Position numbers and translations under genes: made by a program
Notes under the pieces: model-generated
The model's input: only the letters and a program-made list of their open reading frames with translations
Database searches by the model: none
What the model was told of the DNA's origin: nothing
NCBI GenBank assembly: GCA_017482205.1
Contig: JAFUNK010000004.1
Location: 273,323-337,322, forward strand
DNA length: 64,000 bases
Source of the DNA: Lachnospiraceae bacterium
GTDB taxonomy: Bacteria > Bacillota > Clostridia > Lachnospirales > Lachnospiraceae
Direction of reading: 5' to 3'
Shown: one piece after another, positions 8,104 through 17,821 of the stretch
Position numbering within the stretch: position 1 is the stretch's first letter
Layout of the letters: every line of letters begins with the position of its first letter

Positions 8104-9045
8104 ATGGCAGATATCACAGCATCTATGGTAAAAGAACTGCGTGAAATGACCGGCGCAGGTATGATGGATTGCAAGAAGGCTTTAAATGAAACCAATGGTA
8201 ACATGGAAGAAGCTGTTGAATATTTAAGAAAGAACGGCCAGGCTAAGGCTGAAAAGAAGGCAAGCAGAATTGCAGCAGAAGGTCTTTGTGCAGTTGTTAT
8301 GCAGGGTGACACCACTGCAGCTGTTGTAGAAGTAAACTCTGAAACCGACTTCGTAGCAAAGAACGCTGATTTCCAGGCATATGTAAAGGCTGTTGCAGAT
8401 CAGGCAGTAGCATCTGATGCAGCAGATATGGATGCATTTATGGCAGAAGCTTGGAACTTAGATGCAAGCAAGACCGTAAAAGAAGCTCTGGTTGAAAAAA
8501 TCGCTGTTATCGGTGAAAACTTAAACATCAGAAGATTTGAAAAGGTTGTAGCAACCAATGGTTGTGTAGTATCTTACGTACACGGTGGCGGACGTATTGG
8601 TGTTATCGTAGAAGCTGATACCGACGTTGTAAATGATGCAGTAAAAGAAGCTATGAGTAACATTGCAATGCAGGTTGCTGCATTATCTCCTAAGTATGTT
8701 TCTACCGCTGATGTATCCGAAGAATACAAGGCTCATGAAATGGAAATCTTAAAGGCTCAGATTGCAGCAGATCCTAAGATGGCTGGTAAGCCTGACAAGG
8801 TTATCGAAGGTGCAGTAGTTGGTCGTCTGAACAAGGAATTAAAGGAAGTATGTCTGCTTGAACAGGCATATGTAAAGGCTGAAGACGGCAAGCAGACCGT
8901 TGCACAGTATATTGCACAGGTTGCTAAAGAAAACAGTGCAAACTTCTCCATCAAGAAGTTCGTTCGTTTCGAAACCGGTGAAGGTATCGAAAAGAAGGAA
9001 GAAAACTTCGCAGAAGAAGTTGCTAAGCAGATGGCTGGTAAGTAA
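8104..9045 (+). CDS. tsf: translation elongation factor Ts
   Basis: A 313-residue EF-Ts. The N-terminal UBA-like region (MVKELREMTGAGMMDCKKAL) and the core motif VEVNSETDFVAKN are clear. It catalyses GDP/GTP exchange on EF-Tu. I chose ATG 8104 (MADITASMVKEL), as the family starts; the GTG at 8095 would add only three residues. It is 22 bases downstream of rpsB and followed by a strong terminator. In most Firmicutes pyrH comes next, but here pyrH lies 42 kb away. Confidence 0.98.
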   Translation: MADITASMVKELREMTGAGMMDCKKALNETNGNMEEAVEYLRKNGQAKAEKKASRIAAEGLCAVVMQGDTTAAVVEVNSETDFVAKNADFQAYVKAVADQAVASDAADMDAFMAEAWNLDASKTVKEALVEKIAVIGENLNIRRFEKVVATNGCVVSYVHGGGRIGVIVEADTDVVNDAVKEAMSNIAMQVAALSPKYVSTADVSEEYKAHEMEILKAQIAADPKMAGKPDKVIEGAVVGRLNKELKEVCLLEQAYVKAEDGKQTVAQYIAQVAKENSANFSIKKFVRFETGEGIEKKEENFAEEVAKQMAGK

Positions 9046-9089
9046 TTTGCAGGAAATAAGCTATAGCAATACGTGAGTAAAAAGTAATG

Positions 9090-9123
9090 ACCCGGTGAGA
9101 GGTAACTCTCCACCGGGTTTTTT
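9090..9123 (+). terminator. intrinsic terminator of rpsB-tsf
   Basis: The stem ACCCGGTGAGAG/CTCTCCACCGGGT has a single bulged C and a GTAA loop, and is followed by a run of six T. It lies 45 bases after tsf. Confidence 0.93.
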
Positions 9124-9160
9124 GACATAAAAGCAGTGTGGAAAAGAGGATGGCATATAA

Positions 9161-11458
9161 ATGATAAAGAATAGGAAAATGATAGGAATGCTGTGTCTGT
9201 TACTTGGCTTGGCAGGCTGCGGCAATGCCCATAACGATAATACAGAAACATATAATGCAGATACGGTGGAAGAACAAACAAAACCGGAAGAAGCGGATAC
9301 AACACCGGAGACTGGTTTGGAAAGTGCAGAAATCATTGTATCGGAGGACAGCACGGAAACGGTTGATTCCGAGGCAGAAGAATTACTGCAATATCCCCTT
9401 GTAACTACGCCGTCTTCTACAAAAAATATTGAATTTGCCTTTGATTCTGAGGGAATCTATTGTATTTATAATGGTGAAAAATATGGCTATGTATTGCCGG
9501 ACGGCAAAGAAATTACAGAGTATATTTATGACTATGCCACACCCTTTTCAGAAGGACTGGCATGTGTGGCTATGGATGGTAAATATGGTTATATAGATAC
9601 CGAAGGGCAGACCGTACTTCCTTTTGTTTATGATGATGCGGCACCTTTTTCAGAAGGACTGGCGTATTTTATGGCAGGGGAAGAATATGGATTTATGTAT
9701 GCGGACGGTACACCTGCGTTCTATCTGGATTGTGACAGTGTCAGTTCCTTTAGTGAAGGTTTGGCATATTTCAGTATGGATGGTAAGTATGGGTACATAA
9801 ACACTGACGGAGACGTTGTGATTGCACCGACTTATTTTGATGCAGATTATTTTGAGGATGGTTTGGCGGTAGTTTCCGTAGGCGGCAAAGAGGGATTTAT
9901 CAATAGTCAAGGGGAAGAAATTGTACCGGCTATCTATGATTCTGTTAAACAGGGAGAGAATTTTTTGAGTGGCAGGACAGGAGATGTTTATGATTACTAC
10001 AACAGTGACGGCACAAGACTGTTGCCGGATTCCTATGAGGAGATAAAAGAAGCAGGAGAGAATTATATTGTAAAAACAGAAGGGCTTTGCGGCCTGGTGG
10101 ATGCAGAAGGAACTTCTTTACTTGCACCGGAATATGAACTGCTTACGTGGATTGAAGGAACGGATAATCTGATTGCTAAAGCAGATGGAATGTACGGTGT
10201 CATTGATATGCAGGGGAATGAGCAACTTCCTTTTGTTTATGATGGTATGAATTTGTTTTCCGTATATGAGAGCGGTTCAGAGAAGCTATTGAGAGTGTCT
10301 TTAGATGACAAATGCGGATGTCTTTCTGCTACTGACTTTTCCGTACAGGTTCCCATCGAATATGATTTTATCAATGGATTTATCAATGGTATGGCAGTGG
10401 TGCAGCTGGATTCCTTATACGGTATTGTAAAAGCAGATGGTGAGTTATATGTGCCGGTAGAGTATAAGAATGTATCCTTACTGGAAAACGGAGCTGTGAC
10501 AATGAAACAGGGTGATTTGCTTACCTTATATAATGAAAATTTTGAAGAGATTTATTCGATAAGCGGAGATTTGATTTTTGTTTCATGGATGGAGCCCGGA
10601 TACTATCGGGTAAGCACTGATGATGGATATGTTTTTCTGGATGAAAAGGGAGTGCAGTTTTATAACGTAGAATTTGATTATGCGGCAGATAATGTATACA
10701 ACAATTATGATGCAGATGTCTTGGTGCAGTATATGAGTGGAACGGGTAGGGACCGCATTATCAAGTTCGAACCGTCAGAGGATGTGGATTTGTCAGATAT
10801 TATATTGCAAAATAAAATAACACCCCGAATCGCTTCTTATTGGCAGATAGTAAAGGGAGAACTTGATATATTGGAAGGCACTATGCAGGAAGGAATGGAA
10901 AGTAGCGGTTATGGCTGGAAAGAAGAGTACAGACTGTATTGTGTAGATGGCTGTAACAGTCCCATTCTGTATTATTATGCAACACTATATGAGGAGCAGT
11001 GGTTTCCGATGTCAGACAGTGCATTCTTTGGTTTAGACGGAGAAAATGTAAAAGTATTGCTCTCCGGCAATGAATGCGGTGGTTCCATGGGAGGAAATTA
11101 TGCGGTTCTTTGGAGAGAGAAAGACACCGATAAAATCTTGATAGGAACGGTTGGACATGCAGGTGGTTTCGGTGGATATGCCTATTATGGAGAGGCATGG
11201 GAATATGCAGATGGGGAAGTGATATCCGGCTTTTCCTATCAGACAATTACCCAGCCTGCGGCATATTATGAAGAAGCAGAACTGTTGGATGAACCGGGAT
11301 TGTTTTATGATGGAGAAGGGTATGATGTTCCGCACACTGCAGAGACTATTATGCAGGAGGGTGCAGCGGTTACCGAGTTCCTTATCAATGAGGAAAGAGT
11401 CAGCATAGAAGAGTACAATGAGATGCGTGAGATGTACGAGTGTATTTACCTTGATTAA
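9161..11458 (+). CDS. WG-repeat lipoprotein
   Basis: A 765-residue exported lipoprotein. The signal peptide ends in a lipobox LAGC with Cys20. After an acidic linker come at least eight WG/KWG-type beta repeats (KYGYIDTEGQTVLPFVYDDA, YGYINTDGDVVIAPTYFDA and others) up to about residue 460, then a divergent C-terminal part to residue 765 containing a Gly/Tyr-rich stretch (HAGGFGGYAYYG). WG repeats are thought to mediate surface protein or ligand binding; the ligand is unknown. It is monocistronic between two terminators. The last 250 residues match no domain I recognise. Confidence 0.85.
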   Translation: MIKNRKMIGMLCLLLGLAGCGNAHNDNTETYNADTVEEQTKPEEADTTPETGLESAEIIVSEDSTETVDSEAEELLQYPLVTTPSSTKNIEFAFDSEGIYCIYNGEKYGYVLPDGKEITEYIYDYATPFSEGLACVAMDGKYGYIDTEGQTVLPFVYDDAAPFSEGLAYFMAGEEYGFMYADGTPAFYLDCDSVSSFSEGLAYFSMDGKYGYINTDGDVVIAPTYFDADYFEDGLAVVSVGGKEGFINSQGEEIVPAIYDSVKQGENFLSGRTGDVYDYYNSDGTRLLPDSYEEIKEAGENYIVKTEGLCGLVDAEGTSLLAPEYELLTWIEGTDNLIAKADGMYGVIDMQGNEQLPFVYDGMNLFSVYESGSEKLLRVSLDDKCGCLSATDFSVQVPIEYDFINGFINGMAVVQLDSLYGIVKADGELYVPVEYKNVSLLENGAVTMKQGDLLTLYNENFEEIYSISGDLIFVSWMEPGYYRVSTDDGYVFLDEKGVQFYNVEFDYAADNVYNNYDADVLVQYMSGTGRDRIIKFEPSEDVDLSDIILQNKITPRIASYWQIVKGELDILEGTMQEGMESSGYGWKEEYRLYCVDGCNSPILYYYATLYEEQWFPMSDSAFFGLDGENVKVLLSGNECGGSMGGNYAVLWREKDTDKILIGTVGHAGGFGGYAYYGEAWEYADGEVISGFSYQTITQPAAYYEEAELLDEPGLFYDGEGYDVPHTAETIMQEGAAVTEFLINEERVSIEEYNEMREMYECIYLD

Positions 11459-11479
11459 AGATTAAATGACAAATAAATA

Positions 11480-11526
11480 GGAGTCTGTAACATATAAAGT
11501 AATCAGCAAAATATCTTACAGGCTCC
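11480..11526. terminator. bidirectional terminator between convergent genes
   Basis: An 11-bp stem (GGAGTCTGTAA at 11480-11490, TTACAGGCTCC at 11516-11526, one G-T pair) with a 25-base loop, followed by TTTGTTT on the plus strand and by an AT-rich tract on the minus strand. It separates the WG lipoprotein from the convergent aldolase gene. Confidence 0.75.
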
Positions 11527-11562
11527 TTTGTTTAAGCTCTGCTAAAAAAAGCAAAACAGGAA

Positions 11563-12600
11563 TTACTCAGATAGTTCCTCCAGCAAGTCCATCAATTTCT
11601 GCACATTTTCCTCAGTAGTAGCCCAGCTTGTGGCAAATCTTACTACGGTATGGGTTTCGTCAACCTTTTCCCAAAAACTGAAAGCAACCTTTTCTTTCAG
11701 ACGTTCCATTTCTCTGTTTTCCAATACGATAAACTGCTGGTTAGTAGGAGAGTCCAAATAAAAAGTATATCCGCGTTTTTGGAAACCTTCTTTTAACAGC
11801 TCAGCCATTTTAATAGCGTGGCGGCTGATTGTAAAATACAGGTTATCCGTAAATAAAGTATCGAACTGGATACCTAAAAGGCGGCCTTTGGCAAGTAAAG
11901 CCCCGTGTTGTTTTACAATAGTCATAAAATGTGTAGGAGCTTTATGCGGGAAAACAACTGCTTCACCACAGAGTGCACCTACCTTAGTGCCGCCAATATA
12001 AAAAGCATCACACAACTTTGCAAGCAGAGGAAGAGTAACATCTGTGGAAGAACTCATCAGCCCGTATCCCAATCGTGCACCGTCAAGATAGAGAGGGATT
12101 TTGTATATGTGGCATACCTCCGAAATGGCAGTTAATTCCTCCTTGGTATAAAGAGTGCCGTATTCCGTAGGGTGGGAGATATAGACCATGCCCGGAAATA
12201 CCATGTGGGAATGGTTTTCATCCTCATAAAAGTTTTTCAGGTAATCCGAAAGCTCGTAAGCACTTATCTTTCCGTCATGGGAAGGCAGTTCCAAAACCTT
12301 ATGGCCGGTATGCTCGATGGCACCTGCTTCATGTACATTGATATGACCGCTCTTAGCAGAGATAACACCCTCGTAGGAGTTTAAAAGAGCGTCAATGACA
12401 ATGGCATTGGTCTGTGTGCCTCCGGTTAAAAAGAAAATATCGGCATCGGGACATTCGCAGGCAGATTTGATTTTTGCTTTGGCACTTTCACAGTAAGTAT
12501 CGCTGCCATAACCGGAAAGCTGTTCCAAATTAGTTTCTGCAAGGCGTTTTAAAATCAGGGGATGTGCCCCTTCGGTATAATCACTTTCAAAAGAAAACAT
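11563..12600 (-). CDS. ltaE: low-specificity L-threonine aldolase family (PLP enzyme)
   Basis: A 345-residue fold-type I PLP enzyme of the beta-eliminating lyase/threonine aldolase family. Diagnostic features are FLTGGTQTNAIV near residue 57, the cofactor-binding Asp in LDGARLG (D173), and the Schiff-base Lys206 in YIGGTKVGAL. It would cleave L-threonine or allo-threonine to glycine and acetaldehyde. The minus-strand start has AAAAAGGAG eight bases upstream, and an extended -10 (TGcTAAAAT) lies at 12650-12658. It is monocistronic. Related beta-eliminating lyases acting on other amino acids cannot be fully excluded. Confidence 0.9.
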   Translation of the reverse strand: MFSFESDYTEGAHPLILKRLAETNLEQLSGYGSDTYCESAKAKIKSACECPDADIFFLTGGTQTNAIVIDALLNSYEGVISAKSGHINVHEAGAIEHTGHKVLELPSHDGKISAYELSDYLKNFYEDENHSHMVFPGMVYISHPTEYGTLYTKEELTAISEVCHIYKIPLYLDGARLGYGLMSSSTDVTLPLLAKLCDAFYIGGTKVGALCGEAVVFPHKAPTHFMTIVKQHGALLAKGRLLGIQFDTLFTDNLYFTISRHAIKMAELLKEGFQKRGYTFYLDSPTNQQFIVLENREMERLKEKVAFSFWEKVDETHTVVRFATSWATTEENVQKLMDLLEELSE

Positions 12601-12715
12601 AGGCTTCTCCTTTTTGATGAAATAATTTTCAAAATCATCGATAAAACCTATTTTAGCATACAGCAGAGTTTTAATAAAGCCATTGGTATTGCTTTGTTAA
12701 AAATAATACTGCGAA

Positions 12716-12744
12716 TTGAGATTTTTATTTTAGCATGATATAAT
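12716..12744 (+). promoter_or_regulatory. promoter of the 12840 gene
   Basis: TTGAGA at 12716-12721 and TATAAT at 12739-12744 are spaced by 17 bases, with an extended TGa before the -10. Confidence 0.75.
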
Positions 12745-12839
12745 AAATGGAAAATATTAGCAATAAATTAAATCAGTTGTTTGTGTGGATAGATAATTTA
12801 TGTAAAAAAAGAACTGCGTAAAAGTGAGGAGTAAATAAA

Positions 12840-13355
12840 ATGAGTAACAACAAAAACAATGGTAAAAAAGCAGGCATTGCAGGAGGTATCGGGACACTTT
12901 TACTGGCAGCAGTAGCGTCCTTTCTTGTAAATGGCTTTGGAGAAAGTAAAGAACCTGATAACCCTATTAAGGAGCCAGAGGCATACGAGGCTCAGATGTG
13001 GCAGAATTTAGATGCCACGCAGGATTTGCTGGAGCAGTATGCACAGGATACGGAAAATGAACAGGATGCAGAGGAAGCGGAGTCAGTTGCCTATTCCTTT
13101 AGAAATGAAGAACTGCTGCAAAGCCATTATGAAAAGCACGGTGTGGAAATGGGCTTTGCTTCCGCCGAAGAATATGAGGAAGCGGCAAACAAGGTAGTAT
13201 CCAATCCCGATGTATTGTATAAGTTGGAATCAGAGGATAACGACCATGTGTATTATTTGGAGGAAACCAATGAATTTGTTGTGATTTCTACGGACGGTTA
13301 TATCAGAACTTACTTTTTACCGGATAGGGGAATTGATTATTTTAACGCACAGTAA
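12840..13355 (+). CDS. membrane-anchored protein with polymorphic-toxin-like C-terminal domain
   Basis: A 171-residue protein. A Lys/Asn-rich start and one Gly/Ala-rich membrane helix (residues about 11-31) are followed by an acidic linker and a C-terminal domain of about 80 residues. That domain has H96 and H100 in SHYEKHG, the segment EYEEAANKVV, and the ending FVVISTDGYIRTYFLPDRG then IDYFNAQ. The pattern HxxKH plus DGxIRTxFxPxxGIxYxxxQ is familiar from nuclease-like C-termini of RHS, LXG and contact-dependent toxins (BECR-type fold); this is my recollection of the family, not a search. No immunity-like gene is adjacent. It has its own promoter, and I call no terminator after it. A harmless domesticated relative is equally possible. 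Confidence 0.6.
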   Translation: MSNNKNNGKKAGIAGGIGTLLLAAVASFLVNGFGESKEPDNPIKEPEAYEAQMWQNLDATQDLLEQYAQDTENEQDAEEAESVAYSFRNEELLQSHYEKHGVEMGFASAEEYEEAANKVVSNPDVLYKLESEDNDHVYYLEETNEFVVISTDGYIRTYFLPDRGIDYFNAQ

Positions 13356-13404
13356 CAAGTAATACCGGTTTGCACACAAACGTTTGATTTTATCAGTATT
13401 CTGA

Positions 13405-13433
13405 TTGGCAAGCTTTACGGAATGTGATATAAT
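13405..13433 (+). promoter_or_regulatory. promoter of the HDOD gene
   Basis: TTGGCA at 13405-13410, a 17-base spacer and TATAAT at 13428-13433 with an extended TGa. The transcript would start near 13440. Confidence 0.8.
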
Positions 13434-13445
13434 AGTATAAATATT

Positions 13446-13516
13446 ATGACAGTCCCAAGGGACTATCCGCCGGGGGACACCGTATGCAAGGCATAGAAAG
13501 TGTTGCAAGTCGGAGG
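13446..13516 (+). promoter_or_regulatory. compact structured leader of the HDOD gene
   Basis: Within 75 bases there are two clean small hairpins: AGTCC/GGACT at 13451-13464 with a CAAG loop, and TATGC/GCATA at 13483-13495. A TCC/GGA pairing lies between them, and a GGAGGGAGG ribosome site follows at 13512-13520. No known riboswitch consensus fits. Confidence 0.35.
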
Positions 13517-13527
13517 GAGGTATACTT

Positions 13528-14748
13528 ATGTTAGTAACTTTAATTCCTTTATTTGATGAGAATATGAATGTAAATGCGTATTCTATTTTTACCCAGAAAA
13601 AGAATTATTTTTTAAATCCCAGTCTGTTAGGTACAGGGTTCCATGACGGTGCTGCTTATGTAGATGGTCTGGAAGTAATACAGAGCATGGGTGTGGAGAC
13701 TTTGTCAGAGGATAAAGAAGTATTTGTTCCGGTTGGAAACATATCCATTTTCTCCGATATTAATTCCCAGTGCGATGCACCTCATGAGAGAATTGTATTA
13801 CTGATTGATAATACTGTGAAGCCTGAGGAAGCTTATATACGCAGACTCAAAGAACTGAAAGATGACGGCTACAAGCTGGCCATGCGTAAATTGGAAGTGG
13901 CACAGTTTGAAGCGTATCGGGAGATTTTACTGCTCACAGATTATATTTTCTTAAATCACAAAAAGATTGATATCAGCAAAGCAAAAATTTATTTCGGAAA
14001 GATATATCCGAATATTAAACTTTGTGCAGGCAATATTGATACCATGGAGATATTCGAACAACTGAAGGAAGACGGCGGATACCAGTTTTATGAAGGTAAA
14101 TTTTTCCGTATTCCCATCAATAAGGGCGAGCATGAGGTTTCTCCCCTCAAGGTCAACTATATTGAGTTGTTAAATATGTTAAATGCACCTGAATTGGAAC
14201 TGACAGAAGCAGCAGACGTTATCGGAAGGGATACCGCATTGGTTATTTCCCTGTTAAAGATGGTAAACCGTATGTCTATCAATTCCAAGATTACGTCTAT
14301 CCGTCATGCGGCAGCCATGCTTGGTGAAAAGGAATTGCGTAAGTGGCTGACTACTGCAGTGACCGGTGAATTGTATACGGATAAACCCAATGAGATTACC
14401 AGACTTTCTCTGTTACGTGCAAAGTTTGCAGAAAATCTGGCCCCGGCATTTTCCATGGCAATGAAGTCATCGGAATTGTTCTTAATGGGATTGTTCTCCG
14501 TATTGGATGTCATTTTGGATATGCCTATGGAAGAGGCTTTGGAAATTGTAAAAGTATCTCCCGCTATCAGCGATGCATTGATAAATGGCAAGGGAGATTT
14601 GGCATTGATACTGGAATTTACGAGACGGTATGAAAATGCTGACTGGCAGGAAGTATCCAGATTGATGGTCTTACATAATATCGAAATTAAGCAGGTATAC
14701 GATGCATATGTAGGTTCTCTGACCTGGTACAGAGATATCTGCCGTTAA
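13528..14748 (+). CDS. HDOD-domain signalling protein with degenerate EAL-like N-terminus (YuxH type)
   Basis: A 406-residue protein. Residues about 1-195 resemble an EAL fold lacking the EAL signature and catalytic acids, so c-di-GMP hydrolysis is not expected. Residues about 200-395 form an HDOD domain ([50 protein letters not shown]). This is the architecture and length of Bacillus YuxH and of COG3434 proteins. HDOD domains act in signal output, often around motility, and their partner here is unknown. It is preceded by a structured leader and precedes lepA by 35 bases. Confidence 0.85.
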   Translation: MLVTLIPLFDENMNVNAYSIFTQKKNYFLNPSLLGTGFHDGAAYVDGLEVIQSMGVETLSEDKEVFVPVGNISIFSDINSQCDAPHERIVLLIDNTVKPEEAYIRRLKELKDDGYKLAMRKLEVAQFEAYREILLLTDYIFLNHKKIDISKAKIYFGKIYPNIKLCAGNIDTMEIFEQLKEDGGYQFYEGKFFRIPINKGEHEVSPLKVNYIELLNMLNAPELELTEAADVIGRDTALVISLLKMVNRMSINSKITSIRHAAAMLGEKELRKWLTTAVTGELYTDKPNEITRLSLLRAKFAENLAPAFSMAMKSSELFLMGLFSVLDVILDMPMEEALEIVKVSPAISDALINGKGDLALILEFTRRYENADWQEVSRLMVLHNIEIKQVYDAYVGSLTWYRDICR

Positions 14749-14783
14749 GATGTAAAAATTGGAGTTTTAGAGAGGATATAAAA

Positions 14784-16601
14784 ATGTCAGGTATTGACCA
14801 GAGTAAGATTCGAAACTTTTGTATTGTTGCACACATAGACCATGGAAAATCTACCCTGGCTGACCGGATTATTGAACATACCGGATTGTTGACCAGCCGT
14901 GAAATGCAGGCACAGGTGCTTGACAACATGGAACTGGAAAGAGAAAGAGGTATTACCATCAAAGCCCAGTCGGTGCGTACCGTTTACAAGGCAAAGGATG
15001 GGGAAGAATACATCTTCAATCTGATTGACACTCCCGGACATGTAGACTTTAATTACGAAGTAAGCCGTTCTCTTGCAGCCTGCGACGGAGCTATTTTAGT
15101 AGTCGATGCGGCACAGGGCATAGAGGCACAGACACTGGCTAACGTGTATCTGGCGTTGGACCATGACTTAGATGTATTTCCGGTTATCAACAAAATTGAC
15201 CTTCCCAGTGCCATGCCGGAGAAGGTTATCGAAGAAATAGAAGATGTAATAGGTATCGAGGCACAGGATGCACCGCTTATATCTGCCAAAAACGGTATCG
15301 GTATAGAAGATGTGCTGGAGGCTATTGTGCACAAGATTCCGGCACCCAAGGGCAATGCAGAAGCACCCTTGCAGGCGTTGATTTTTGACTCGATTTATGA
15401 CCCCTACAAGGGCGTTATCGTATTTGTGAGAGTCAAAGAAGGTACAGTCAAAAAGGGTACAACCATCCGCATGATGGCAACAGGCGCGGTAGAAGAGGTT
15501 GTGGAAGTCGGTTATTTTGGTGCAGGGCAGTTTATTCCCTGTGACGAGCTTTCGGCAGGTATGGTAGGCTATATTACCGCTTCTATCAAAAATGTAAAGG
15601 ATACGGCAGTAGGTGATACCGTTACAGACAAAAACAATCCCTGTGCAGAGCCCCTGCCCGGTTACAAAAAAGTCAATTCCATGGTGTATTGCGGTATGTA
15701 TCCGGCAGACGGAGCCAAGTATCCTGATTTACGAGATGCGTTGGAAAAATTGCAGTTAAATGATGCGTCCTTAAACTATGAACCGGAGACCTCTATTGCA
15801 TTAGGCTTTGGTTTCCGTTGTGGTTTCTTAGGACTTTTACACTTAGAAATTATTCAGGAGCGTTTAGAGAGAGAGTACAATCTGGATTTGGTAACCACAG
15901 CACCGGGCGTAGTGTACAAGGTACACAAAACCAACGGCGAAGTGATTGAACTGACCAATCCTTCCAACTTACCGGACCCTTCCGAAATTGAATATATGGA
16001 AGAACCCATTGTCAGTGCGGAAATTATGGTGACTACCGAGTTTATCGGTTCTATTATGGAGCTGTGTCAGGAAAGACGCGGACGATATCTGGGGATGGAA
16101 TATATGGAAGAAACCAGAGCCGTTCTGCGTTATGAACTGCCCTTGAATGAAATTATTTACGATTTCTTCGATGCCTTAAAGTCCCGTTCCAGAGGTTATG
16201 CTTCTTTCGATTATGACTTAAAGGGATACGAGGAAAGTAAGCTGGTTAAACTGGATATTCTGATTAACAGAGAAGAAGTGGATGCGTTGTCCTTTATCGT
16301 ACATGCAGACAGTGCTTATGAAAGAGGCCGTAAGATGTGCGAAAAGTTAAAGGATGAAATTCCGCGTCATCTGTTTGAAATACCGATTCAGGCAGCAGTG
16401 GGCGGCAAAATTATTGCCAGGGAGACAGTTAAGGCTATGCGTAAGGACGTGCTTGCCAAGTGTTACGGTGGTGATATTACCCGTAAGAAAAAGCTTCTGG
16501 AAAAACAGAAAGAGGGTAAGAAACGTATGCGCCAGATAGGTAATGTAGAAATTCCGCAAAAAGCATTTATGAGTGTTCTCAAACTCGATGACAGAAAATA
16601 A
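14784..16601 (+). CDS. lepA: elongation factor 4 (LepA, back-translocating GTPase)
   Basis: A 605-residue translational GTPase of standard LepA length. G1 AHIDHGKST is at about residues 16-24, the effector block has [12 protein letters not shown], then [11 protein letters not shown] and NKIDLPSA. The LepA-specific C-terminus includes [14 protein letters not shown] and [20 protein letters not shown]. It acts on stalled or mis-translocated ribosomes. hemW overlaps its last bases, the common lepA-hemW pairing of Firmicutes. Confidence 0.97.
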   Translation: MSGIDQSKIRNFCIVAHIDHGKSTLADRIIEHTGLLTSREMQAQVLDNMELERERGITIKAQSVRTVYKAKDGEEYIFNLIDTPGHVDFNYEVSRSLAACDGAILVVDAAQGIEAQTLANVYLALDHDLDVFPVINKIDLPSAMPEKVIEEIEDVIGIEAQDAPLISAKNGIGIEDVLEAIVHKIPAPKGNAEAPLQALIFDSIYDPYKGVIVFVRVKEGTVKKGTTIRMMATGAVEEVVEVGYFGAGQFIPCDELSAGMVGYITASIKNVKDTAVGDTVTDKNNPCAEPLPGYKKVNSMVYCGMYPADGAKYPDLRDALEKLQLNDASLNYEPETSIALGFGFRCGFLGLLHLEIIQERLEREYNLDLVTTAPGVVYKVHKTNGEVIELTNPSNLPDPSEIEYMEEPIVSAEIMVTTEFIGSIMELCQERRGRYLGMEYMEETRAVLRYELPLNEIIYDFFDALKSRSRGYASFDYDLKGYEESKLVKLDILINREEVDALSFIVHADSAYERGRKMCEKLKDEIPRHLFEIPIQAAVGGKIIARETVKAMRKDVLAKCYGGDITRKKKLLEKQKEGKKRMRQIGNVEIPQKAFMSVLKLDDRK

Positions 16602-17748
16602 GCAAATCATGAAACCAATCAGTGTCTATATTCACATTCCATTTTGTGTTAAAAAATGTAAATATTGTGATTTCCTTTCTGCACCGGCGGATAAGCCGGT
16701 GCAGGAGGCTTATTTGCGTGCGTTAAAAGCAGAAATCGAAAGTCAGAGCGGGAAGTATACAGATTATACGGTACAGACTGTATTTTTTGGCGGAGGGACA
16801 CCTACTGCAGTAGAGGCAGCAATACTCTGTGAAGTATTACAGACTTTAAAAAAGTATTTTAACATAGCCGCAGATGCGGAAGTTTCCATGGAGGCAAATC
16901 CGGGAACTGTTACGGCAGAGGCATTGGTTCAGTATAAAAAGGCAGGTATTAACCGGCTTAGTATCGGCTTGCAGTCCGCAAATGATGAAGAATTAAAACT
17001 CCTTGGCAGAATTCATACCTATGCAGATTTTTTGGAAACTTATCGTTTGGCAGTGGAAATAGGTTTTACTAATATCAATGTAGATTTGATGTCGGCACTG
17101 CCGGGGCAGACCGTGCAAGGGTATGAACAAACTTTGCAGAAAATACTGGCTTTAGAGCCACCACCACGGCATATTTCTGCATACAGTCTTATCATCGAAG
17201 AGGGAACTCCTTTTTATGAAATTTATGGTGCCGAGCGGGAAGAAAATCCATATTTACCGACTGAAGAGGAAGACCGGCTTATGTATGAAAATACGGTGCA
17301 GATTCTTTCACAGGCAGGATATGAAAGGTATGAAATATCCAATTACAGTCAGCCGGGATATGAATGCAGACACAACACGGTTTACTGGAGAAGGGGAGAT
17401 TATGTAGGATTTGGTCTGGGTGCAGCCTCTTTGGTGAATAATGTACGTTTCCGCAATACGGACAATCTGCAGGAGTATTTAAGGGGTTCTGAATATGCCA
17501 CCGAACAGGAAATACTGTCTGTTGAGGAACAGATGGAAGAGTTTATGTTTTTAGGGCTGCGTATGACAAATGGTATTTCCAAAGAAGAATTTAGGAAGAC
17601 TTTCGGGGTATCGGTGGAAGATATTTTTGGAGAGATTATCCGTAAAAATATAAAAGAAGAACTTTTACAACAGAAAGCTGACAGAATAGCATTGACTAAA
17701 CGGGGCTTGGATGTGAGTAATTATGTGATGGCACAGTTTATACTTTAG
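16588..17748 (+). CDS. hemW: HemW-like radical SAM heme chaperone (oxygen-independent coproporphyrinogen oxidase-like)
   Basis: A 386-residue radical SAM protein. The cluster-binding motif CVKKCKYC (Cys20, Cys24, Cys27, CxxxCxxC) follows YIHIPF. The GGGTPT motif and the HemN-like region [14 protein letters not shown] are present. The shorter HemW type lacks the extra N-terminal region of true HemN. HemW inserts heme into target proteins. ATG 16588 overlaps the end of lepA by 14 bases; ATG 16609 is the alternative. Neither has a good ribosome site, suggesting translational coupling to lepA. Confidence 0.92.
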   Translation: MTENKQIMKPISVYIHIPFCVKKCKYCDFLSAPADKPVQEAYLRALKAEIESQSGKYTDYTVQTVFFGGGTPTAVEAAILCEVLQTLKKYFNIAADAEVSMEANPGTVTAEALVQYKKAGINRLSIGLQSANDEELKLLGRIHTYADFLETYRLAVEIGFTNINVDLMSALPGQTVQGYEQTLQKILALEPPPRHISAYSLIIEEGTPFYEIYGAEREENPYLPTEEEDRLMYENTVQILSQAGYERYEISNYSQPGYECRHNTVYWRRGDYVGFGLGAASLVNNVRFRNTDNLQEYLRGSEYATEQEILSVEEQMEEFMFLGLRMTNGISKEEFRKTFGVSVEDIFGEIIRKNIKEELLQQKADRIALTKRGLDVSNYVMAQFIL

Positions 17749-17821
17749 GAAAAATAAATGGAAAGGCACTAGAAACTTCCCTTTTTCATAGAATATAGTA
17801 AATCTGCTTTTGGGGGTTGTC

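Noticed and set aside
13446-13516. c-di-GMP riboswitch before the HDOD gene
   Set aside because: Neither the GEMM-I core with its tetraloop-receptor nor the class II core can be found.
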